Positions 56,003 to 64,000 of a DNA stretch of 64,000 nucleotides are shown here, piece after piece. A model generated the notes under the pieces. The model had not been told where the DNA came from and did not search any database. It saw only the letters and a list, made by a program, of their open reading frames with translations. The first letter of the stretch is position 1. Every line of letters begins with the position of its first letter. This DNA comes from Microbotryum silenes-acaulis (lineage: Eukaryota > Basidiomycota > Microbotryomycetes > Microbotryales > Microbotryaceae): contig QPFY01000001.1 of assembly GCA_003665825.1 (NCBI GenBank), positions 303,001 through 367,000 of the forward strand, written 5' to 3'. The position numbers were made by a program, and so were the translations under genes.

Positions 56003-58236
56003 TCAATTCTTGGTCGAAGCCAATGGCGGAGAGAAAAGCGCAAAGCTCTTGTTCTTCTTCTCCGGCGCCTTCTTCTCCGGTGATGCGGTGGGTGCAGCTT
56101 TGGGGGCTGCGACGGGGGTAGGGATCGGATTTTGGGCATTGCCTTTGGGTTGCAGCCAGGGTTCCAGAGGTTGTCTTGGGGGTTGGGCTGGCGCTTGTTG
56201 TGCGGGTGGTGGTGGACGTTGCTGAGGGGGTCCAGGAGGTCGTCGTTGATGTTGTTGCGGTGGTCGGGATTGTTGGGGGGCGTAAGCTTGTTGACCTTGT
56301 GGCTGAGGTTGTAGATATTGTTGACGAGCTTGTGGGATCGGTTGTTGCGGCTGCTGTTGGTATTGCGGATGTCCCCTCGACGGTTGTGAACGCGACCTCG
56401 GCGGTGAGCTTTGATGACCCGAAGGCGCCAACCCTACGGGCTCACGATTACGACCATTTCGTTCCCTTTCTCGCTGTTGCTGCTGAGGAGGGGGCATCGA
56501 AGAGTATGGTTGAGGCGTAGGCAATTCAGGATACGAACGCGAAGCCGAAACGTGCAACGGTTGCGACCTCGGAGGTTCAGCTGAATGAGGTCGAGACCTT
56601 GCTCCTTCATCGTATCGAAGATCACGTGCGACAGGTCGGTCCGAGAGCTGATGGCGGATCAAAGGCCTCTCTTGTTGTTGCTGTTGCGGCGGCGGCATGG
56701 GCTGAAGATGTTGTTGTGGAGGCGGCGGCATGCGTTGTGACTGCTGCGGGCTTTCACCACCTCCGTTCGGCGATCCGCGGTGCGGTGGGGGTGGACCGCC
56801 TCGATAGGGTTGCTGGGGAGGAGCTCCTCCTCCTCCATTCGGCGGCTGCAACTGCATCGAGGGGTGTGAACCAGGGTAGCGTTGCTGCAGCGGCTGCTGC
56901 TGGTATTGACTCGGTGGCTGCTGAGGTGTGGACTGTGCGAAACGAGGGTCCAGTGAGGAACGATGGGTAGGAGGCGGCGCTTGAGCAGGAGCAGGACGAC
57001 CAGCTTCGTACGATTTTCGAGAAGGTTGAGCAACTGGAGGCATCATATGAGGCTGATTCGACGACTGGTGCTGGGCTTGAGATGGAAGAGGAGCTGGTGC
57101 TGCGCAAGGGTGACGCGGCTGGGACGGAGGTTGAGGCTGTAGTTGCGGTGGGGATGACAGGGGCTCCAATAGAGGGGCTCCGTACGCGGGCGAATTGGTG
57201 GGCAACGACTTGTTATGGTTGTGACTGGGCTGCGACATTGGCGCTCTCGCTCTCGTATTCGGATTCGGTTCGAGCAAGGGTTGTCCTGGCCTCCTGGATT
57301 GGTGTGAGGGTTGGCCATGACCCGAAGCAGAGACACTCGATGGCATCGGAGGCGGTGCTGGGGGCGAACGCGCACGTTGGGCGTCACGACTGCTCGGCGC
57401 TGAAGTTGTACGTGTACGAGGCGCATGGCCGGGCATCGATGACGCAGGCTCGGGTCGGGTAGGGAAGTTCGGAGGTAGCTCACCGGCGTTGATCCCGGCA
57501 AGGGTCGCAGCAGTGACGATCTCGTTATCGAGCACGACGAGAGCCGCACAAATCACGATCCATTCGACCATATCTTCGTTCGCGTCCCCAAGAGTCTTCC
57601 AAACGGCTTTCTCATCGTCCGTCTTGCCCGTGATCGAGACGCGCGTGCCGCCTCCCGCTTCGGGCGAGTTCCTCTGGATCTTGCCAAACTCGATTCGCTT
57701 CGGAGGGATGAGATGACCGGCGTAGGTGAAGTAGAAGAGTGTCCACCATGTTGCGTGTGGACTCGGCTTGCTGACTTGGAACAGCGGTTGATCTTGGCTC
57801 GGTTGATCCGGGTTCGGCAGAGTCAGTTTATACACGGGGTTCTGCAGAGGCACAAAGCGTCAGAACGTCATATGAACACTTGGTAAGACATGCTGTCATA
57901 GCCCACCTGGATTCCGGTGTTGTTGATGGTCCACCTCAGGTTGCGACTGGCCTCACAGCGCACCGATTGCGCCGACGCGGTGCCGGTCGTGCCCTGGGTC
58001 GGATACAACTTTGCGACGCACAAGTCGCCGGCATCGGAAGGGGTCAAGAGGTAGTTCTCCTTGTTGTTGTTCGTATGGAGGTAGGTATCTATTCGCGATG
58101 AGGGTGTGATTGATCAGCTTCCACACCCACACAAGGGGACACGTGCGCGATAGGAGGCAAAGCCCGTGGTCTAGGTCTCACTGGCCGTGAGCGGGAAAGG
58201 GCTCGGACTCACACAACACGTGGCTACTACGTCCAT
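56003..58236 (-). CDS. Conserved fungal protein with very long Pro/Gln-rich disordered tail
   Basis: Exons 58215-58236, 57907-58088 and 56003-57841 join in phase to 680 residues. The first ~200 residues are ordered: HTNNNKENYLLTPSDAGDL, CVAKLYPTQG, RCEASRNLRWTINNTG, NPVYKLTLPNPD, LFQVSKPSPHATWWTLFYFT, AGHLIPPKRIEFGKIQRN and a helix EWIVICAALVVLDNEI. It looks like a small beta-rich domain found in other basidiomycete proteins, but I know no name or function. The remaining ~450 residues are Pro/Gln/Ser-rich with polyQ and PPPP runs and short basic patches, ending EKKAPEKKNKSFALFSPPL. Such tails favour condensates or SH3/profilin binding; that is inference. The 22-nt first exon was chosen by phase and is the weakest part. 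Confidence 0.7.
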
Positions 58237-59245
58237 GGGGCGTCACGATCAATGTTGGGAGATGTCCGGGAACGGGCGGATGGTTCGGTGAGGTGTAGAT
58301 TGAGTAGATGGCTGTGGGGGAGCGTAGGCTCGTTCAGCGAGTTGGCACCAAGTTGAGCGAAGCCTCTGAGTGTCATTCGGCGAATCGCTACGATAATGCG
58401 ACGTGCAGGGGCGTTGAGACTGACCTGACATGGCAGTATAATACCCGAGATGATTGCAGGTGCTTGGTCGGCCAGAGTGTGACGCAAAAGCCCGGGAAAT
58501 AAGTGGACGCCCACGACAACGACGACGCGGCGCACTTGGTCACGGGATCTTGAGGCGCGCCGGGAGCGAAGTACGCGGTGACGACGAGCGAATGCGAGCT
58601 TGAGCCTGCTTGAGCTTGAGCGCTTGAGCGCTTGAGCCTTGACACAGGCAACGTGCCAGGGCCCGGGGCTCGAAGTTGACCGAATGGGCGAACGCTGTTC
58701 TCTGATGTTGTTACACTTGAAAGTGGATATCGCCCAGGAAAATCAACAGAGGTGTCAAGATCTCAAGGCAGTACTAGTGGAGCCTGCCGGCTTCCCAAGC
58801 GGCATCGATATCCGAGAGAGTCCGCGAGCTCCGATTGTTTGGGCTCGGCGAGCTTGACGCCAATTCGGTCCCCAATTTCTCCCGGTGCCTTACTTAGTAC
58901 TAGCGCGCAGTATCTCGCAGAGATCGCCGCCCTCAAGATCGGTTCTTTCCCATCGTACCTTTTATCCAAGAGGATTTAGACTTGCTTGTCACACCTATCT
59001 CCCGTCTTGTACATATACTCCGTAAGCAATGCCCATGTCTAAGTGAGGCTGATAATGCACATCACTAAATCATGGATACGGGCGCGTGCCCTTGTAATGT
59101 CCCGGCGTGCGCGCACGGCCGAGAATCACATATCGAATCTTCTAGGCGTTTTCTCGTCACTCGGTATCGGTGAGAAGTGACGCAGTCAATTTGACGTATT
59201 CCCCGTAATACTCATTACAAGAATAGTATGAATAGCAAACATTAT
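58237..59245. other. Intergenic, no gene seen
   Basis: About 1 kb upstream of the Pro/Gln-rich gene and downstream of ILV3. A short GCTTGAGC-type repeat lies at 58600-58640. Nothing coding recognised. Confidence 0.4.
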
Positions 59246-61892
59246 CTACGCGTCCGTGACGGCACCGTGCGAAGCATCCGACACGAGTCTGTGAGATGAG
59301 AAAGGATCAGCTGCTGTGCAACAATTTGCCAACAAGACCCAAAGTATAGACTGACTTCATGTACTTGTAAAGGGTACCCTGACGGATAATCAAAGTATAA
59401 AAAATCAAAAAAATGATCGACAATAGGGCCAGCCAGCATTCCGACCAGACGCACCGATTTGACCTTTGGCGCCTTGGGCTTCCAGTTTTTTCTTCGTCGC
59501 TCAATCTCCTCGGCCGAGACCTTCATGTTAATCGTGTTCTCGACCGCGTTGATGTAAATCTCATCCCCATCCTCGATCAATCCGATCGGACCACCTTCCT
59601 GAGCCTCGGGGACGACATGACCGACGGTGAAGCCGTGCGTTCCACCGGAGAAACGACCGTCCGTAACGCAAGCAACGTCCATGCCGAGACCGGCACCCAT
59701 TACCATACTCGTCGTCTTGAGCATCTCTGGCATACCCGGTCCACCCTTGGGTCCGAGGTATCGCAACACGATCACCGTCTTTTCTCCAACCTTGAGCTCC
59801 TTGTTCGAAATGGCCTTGGCGACCGCATCTTCATTGTCGAAGCAGCGTGCCTTGCCCGTGAACTCGAGGCCCTCCTTGCCCGTAATCTTGGACACGCAAC
59901 CACCGGGGGCGATGTTGCCCCGGAGGATTCGGATGTGACCCGTCGACTTGATGGGTTTCTCCAAGGGGTAGATGACGTCTTGGCCGTGGGGCAAAGGTTG
60001 GGCGTGCTCGAGGTTCTCCGCGAGCGTCTTGCCTGTTACGGTCATGATCGAGCCGTCGATGAGCTTGTTTTCGAGCAAATATTTGAGGACAGCTGCGACA
60101 AATGTGAAACAATGCCGTTAGGTGAGAGATCACTGGATGGGATCATGGAAGTAAACAGTCAAGAACGCACTCGGGATTCCTCCAATCTTGTGCACATCCT
60201 CCATCACATATTTTCCACTGGGCTTGAGGTTGCCGACGAAAGGTATCCGGTCCGAGACGGATTGGATGTCATCGATCGTCAGTTTGATGCCAACCGAGTG
60301 AGCGATGGCGATCAAATGCAAAACAGCGTTCGTCGAGCCACCGAGGATCATGGTCAGCACCTGCGCGACAGACGGTGGGAAGGGGTGTCAGTCACGCTAT
60401 GCTCTTTCCTCGAATGAAGGCCTGCGGACATACCATGGCGTTCTCAAAAGCGGCTCGGGTCATGATGTCCCGGGGCTTGATGTCGTACTTGAGCATACTG
60501 TACATCGCAGGGCCAACGGCATCGCACTCTTCGAGCTTCTCCTTGTAGGCCGCCGGTGTCGAACTCGATCCGGGCAAAGTCATACCCATAGCCTCTGCGG
60601 CACTCGCCATCGTGCTACACAAAGACGGTGATGGGTTACATCAGGATTCGTTTTGTAGGACGAAAGATCGCCTGGCCGTGGGCTCACTTGGCGGTGTACA
60701 TGCCGCCACAACTGCCACCTTCCTTGCGGCACGAGTTGCGGACGGTGTCGTAACGGATCTTCTCGGCCTCGGGTGTCGAGCCCATCTCCAAGAATTTGCC
60801 GTACGACTGGAAAGCCGACACAACGTCCAACACGGGCTGGTCCGCGCACGAACCGGGCTGCATCGTACCGCCGTAGACTGATAAAAGGGCCGAAGTCGTC
60901 AGCTCACCGGATTTAAGTCAGTGGGTGTTACGTTCGAAACAGCTCACCCATAATTCCCGGTCGGTTCAAACGACCAAGAGCCATCAGAACACCAGGCCTG
61001 TGGTGAAATGAAAGGCCCGTGTGAGCTCGTATCGGCGTACAGACACTCCTGCAAGAGCTCGGCTCGGTAAAACAACGAACATGTTCTTGTCGCAGGCCGG
61101 GATGGTAACCATACCGTCGAGCCAGTGACCTCCCGCAGCCGTCTCGACTTGATCAGCGATGAGATCTCGAGACTGGAGCGAGTAGCTCATGCCAAAGGTG
61201 CCCATAGAGATACCATCGGAGACACCGACGGTGCCGAACTGGTACGCGGTGATATCGGACTTTTGGAGTGAAGCCTTGATCCTGGCGCCGAGGCCGAGCA
61301 CGTGTTTGTTGCATCTGTGAGCCGGCTCAGCCGATTTAGTACACGGATAGACGATTTAAGGATCTTGAAGGTTTCGTCTTACGGGTTACCCTCGTACCTG
61401 AGGAGGAGCAAGGGGAAGAGCAAGGGGAAGGCCGAGTTAGCCAGCTGTGTCAGTTGCGAGATCGAGCGGGACTGTGAGTTTATGCAGCTTACCAGACGTT
61501 CGCAACACCGACCATGGGCTTGGCGAGATCACTTTCAGAGTCGATACCATCGGTGGCGTAGAGCATAGCCTATGGAGCAGCGAGTATCGAGCATAAAAGT
61601 GTCGGACTTAGATTAGATCAGCTTGCGAGGGCGAAGGTCGACAAGCACACTCGATCACATTGAACGAGATGCATTGGCCTTGAAGGGCAGCATCTTTCGC
61701 GATGGGATCACCGATACCTACCTGCGATGCGCCCTGGGTCTTGTCCGATGTGATGAGCTTGCTGTGGCGATTTAGCGGGCCGGCAGCGGCGTTGACTCGA
61801 GTCGTCGACAGGCGGCGCGCGCTGGCCGAGAAGGTCCAAGTCAAGGCATGTCGTCGCACGGTCGAGCTGGAACTGAGACTCATGATCGCCAT
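59246..61892 (-). CDS. ILV3: Dihydroxyacid dehydratase, mitochondrial
   Basis: Eleven exons (61722-61892, 61493-61569, 61383-61397, 61081-61314, 60948-60997, 60688-60877, 60434-60614, 60171-60360, 59455-60092, 59356-59378, 59246-59288) give 603 residues; yeast Ilv3 has 585. A presequence ([20 protein letters not shown]) is followed by [73 protein letters not shown] and [10 protein letters not shown]. The three Fe-S cysteines (NPC, ACDK, GSC) are present. It converts dihydroxyacids to 2-oxoacids in isoleucine, valine and pantothenate synthesis. The true C-terminus [18 protein letters not shown] needs two short terminal exons; reading through gives unrelated tails. Exon 3 is only 15 nt. Confidence 0.97.
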
Positions 61893-63908
61893 GCCGGAGT
61901 GGATGATGCTGCGTCAAACAAAGTCGACGATGAGATAGGGCACAAGCTAAGAGGTCTCGTCGAGGTTAGGCCGTCGTTCTCGCGCGCTTCCCTTGGCGCG
62001 CGAGACTTCTGGTGGAGCCTCATTGAACCTCCTTTTATTGGCGCCGGCGCCGGCAACGCTGAAAATTGCGAGTCTGCCGGCCAGATTTCAAGCGAGATCA
62101 TGTTCCAGGGAAAACGAGTTGCTTAGACGAGATCGCTTCTAACACTCATAGCCAACTGCGAACCCCGGACTGTTCATGTACCATGAAAGGCCTCCGAATA
62201 AGGCGAGAGCTGTTCAGCCACTCGTGCCGAGATCTTTCGGACTTTCTAGCACGCTGCTGAGTTTCTCAAGAAAACACGACCGCTGATCCGAACTACGGGT
62301 AACGCGAGGTGTGAACACTCGCTAGGGGTCTAGAACGTGGGAGTCGACTGCCTGACTACCCATCTGGCTGTGATGAATCACGCCAACCTGGTAGGTGGTT
62401 TGCCTTGGGTAGCGAGCAATTAACGGCTCTTCTCGTCGCGGGGCGATCACTAGATCACTGGCGATCACTAGATCACTGGCGATCACTAGATCACTGGCGA
62501 TCACCTGCACATGGCTCACTCATCGATGCGACTTCCCGCCCGCTGCAAACGCCGACGGCCCAAGTTGGACTCCAATTTAGGCCCGTTGGGAAAAATGGAG
62601 AAAGGGACTATCCCTGTCCTTACTTTGTGTTACTCAGTATCTTGGTTAGAGTGTACAAGCTGTTATCATCTTCAAGGTTTACCCATCAGCAAGACTGAGG
62701 CGACTGGAAGGGGGCACCGTGACCAAGCTGTCGAATTTCTGAACCCGTTGCATGGGTTTGGGATGCGGGGGCCAAATTGCGCAGGTCAGCATACTATTCC
62801 CCAAGACGTAGTTCTCCCTCCAAGGGACATACTCTGATTCCGTGGGAACTTGTGAATCCCTTACCACGGCTGGTCAGAAACATACTCGCAGTCACGCCGC
62901 CTGCCGACCTCCGAAGCCCGACGGCCCGAGTAACATCGAAATGCCCCCACCTACCGAAGATTATGCCTGCGGTGACCCACTAGGAAATAGACGCAACAAA
63001 ATGTCTCGCGGTAGTAGGCTTACTTCTGTGTAGAAAAGTACGCACCTATCACTAGCAGAACAGTAGTATGTACCGCAGTAAGTCCGAGGCCTCCGGGTAA
63101 CTGGAATTTCGCTCGCGCGCGCTGTTGTCTGACACATACGACCTGGACGCGTGGTGGTACCGAGAGTTGTGTCTTTGAATCATACATTAAACTTGGACAA
63201 GTAGGAATGTAAGAATAACGACGCTTGATGTCTATGTCAGCGATCTCCATCGCGCACTGAGATCTATCGTAGGCGATCACTCGGCGATCGTCCCTTTGTC
63301 CTGCGTCACCGCGGGGACTCGAGCACGTGAGCGAGCCCGAAATCCAACAATGGCAGTTGATGCCCCGCGCCCCATTGCCGACGGAGTCACGCCCCGGCAC
63401 GTCGCCTTTGTGCAGCTGCAGTGGGGGCTCCGTCGATGGCACGCGGCGGCGGCCATCGCAATTCACAAATGTTCGACAGCCGCGTAAAATTGGAGTTCAT
63501 CTGCCTACAAGACAAAACTCGTAACAGCCGGAAGAAATTCATTGTCGCCTTTCGCACATGAGCTGAACTGAGACACCCGCCCTGAGTGCCGCCGCGCTAC
63601 TAGCGCAATCGCCCCTTCTCCAACCCACCGTCTCGTTGTTACATCCATTGTCTTGCCTTTCTCGTCGCTTGCCTCCGACAGTGACAGCGAGCCCCGGACT
63701 TTTTTCTTTCGCTCGGCCTTCATCGTTGCCTTCACAACTCAGTGGACCTTTGAGGAGATAGGGAGACCCTCCTCCATCCTCTTTCCACCATCTACCCTCA
63801 TCATCGTGTGCAAAAAGTCGTGCCGAAAATCGTCTTCGATACCAATTCGACGAAAAGTCCTAAGCGTCGCCCCACAAGCGGAAACGCTCTCAACTCCGAC
63901 GTGCTTCG
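61893..63908. promoter_or_regulatory. Long divergent region between ILV3 and the G-alpha gene
   Basis: Two kilobases, the longest gene-free stretch outside the accessory island. It contains an 18-bp tandem repeat at 62443-62504. The last ~300 bp before the G-alpha start are pyrimidine-rich as in a long 5' leader. No coding gene supported. Confidence 0.45.
62443..62504 (+). repeat. 18-bp perfect tandem repeat, 3.4 copies
   Basis: Unit GCGATCACTAGATCACTG repeated at 62443, 62461 and 62479 plus a partial GCGATCAC. Each unit contains two GATCACT half-words. Confidence 0.95.
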
Positions 63909-63991
63909 ATGGGCTGCTCGCAGTCCTCGCCGGAGCAGATCCGCAACCGGGAGATCGATGACATGTTATCAAGGGAGAAGGTTTTGGCGAG
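63909..63991 (+). CDS. G-protein alpha subunit, first exon only (gene runs off the window)
   Basis: The exon starts MGCSQSSPEQIRNREIDDML and ends in VLA with AG before a GTGAGC donor at 63992. MGCxxS is the N-myristoylation plus palmitoylation signal of G-alpha subunits, and 'R.REID..L..EK' fits the N-terminal helix that precedes NEIKMLLLGAGESGKST in the next exon. Only 27 residues are visible, so the subgroup cannot be told. It would relay receptor signals (pheromone or nutrient) at the plasma membrane. Confidence 0.7.
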
Positions 63992-64000
63992 GTGAGCGAT

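Noticed and set aside
59413..60417. 334-codon plus-strand frame
   Set aside because: Antisense shadow of ILV3, which has conserved residues and consistent splicing.
1..64000. CRISPR arrays, prokaryotic operons or phage features
   Set aside because: No spaced direct repeats or prokaryotic genes; every supported gene is eukaryotic with spliceosomal introns, except the single-exon F-box-like gene.

Overview
The window is nuclear DNA of a filamentous or yeast-like fungus, most likely a basidiomycete. The evidence is a fungal-type eEF3, many short introns of about 40-100 nt with GTRNGT donors and CTRAC-like branch sites, a G/C-rich coding sequence, and cytochrome c and DOMON-cytochrome b561 genes of fungal type. 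I would guess Pucciniomycotina from the gene styles, but that is inference. There are no prokaryotic or plasmid features. Coordinates below come from splicing by hand; splice phases were checked for almost every exon.

Left part (1-12 kb): the 5' end of a CSN3-like COP9 signalosome gene, an IKS1-type protein kinase, a GIT1-like glycerophosphodiester/phosphate permease, a secreted double-psi beta-barrel protein, an F-box/LRR-like gene and tubulin cofactor A. At 12.4-15.3 kb a complete pogo-family DNA transposon (TA target duplication, terminal inverted repeats, 680-residue transposase) sits in the shared promoter of cofactor A and a UBL3-like prenylated ubiquitin-fold gene.

Middle part (17-43 kb) is dense housekeeping DNA: DPM2, DOMON-cytochrome b561, NOP15, KIN17, NDUFA2, a monocarboxylate-type MFS transporter, eIF3g, cytochrome c, eEF3, HTD2 and eRF3/SUP35. 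Translation genes are frequent here (eIF3g, eEF3, eRF3; RPS24 and an EEF-type methyltransferase follow).

43-52 kb is an accessory island: an 807-bp MITE-like element with 32-bp inverted ends and an 8-bp target duplication, two tandem copies of a serine carboxypeptidase gene (the first apparently decayed), and between them a relic of a Helitron replication protein. The right part (52-64 kb) has a methyltransferase-16 family gene, RPS24, a conserved fungal protein with a very long Pro/Gln-rich tail, ILV3 and the first exon of a G-protein alpha subunit.

The most unusual recurring signal is gene structure: introns fall inside or exactly after the start codon in four genes (CYC1 and SUP35 split A|TG; DPM2 and RPS24 split ATG|), micro-exons of 9-15 nt occur in CYC1, ILV3 and eIF3g, one intron is GC-AG, and several introns carry 14-27 nt pyrimidine homopolymers upstream of the 3' splice site.
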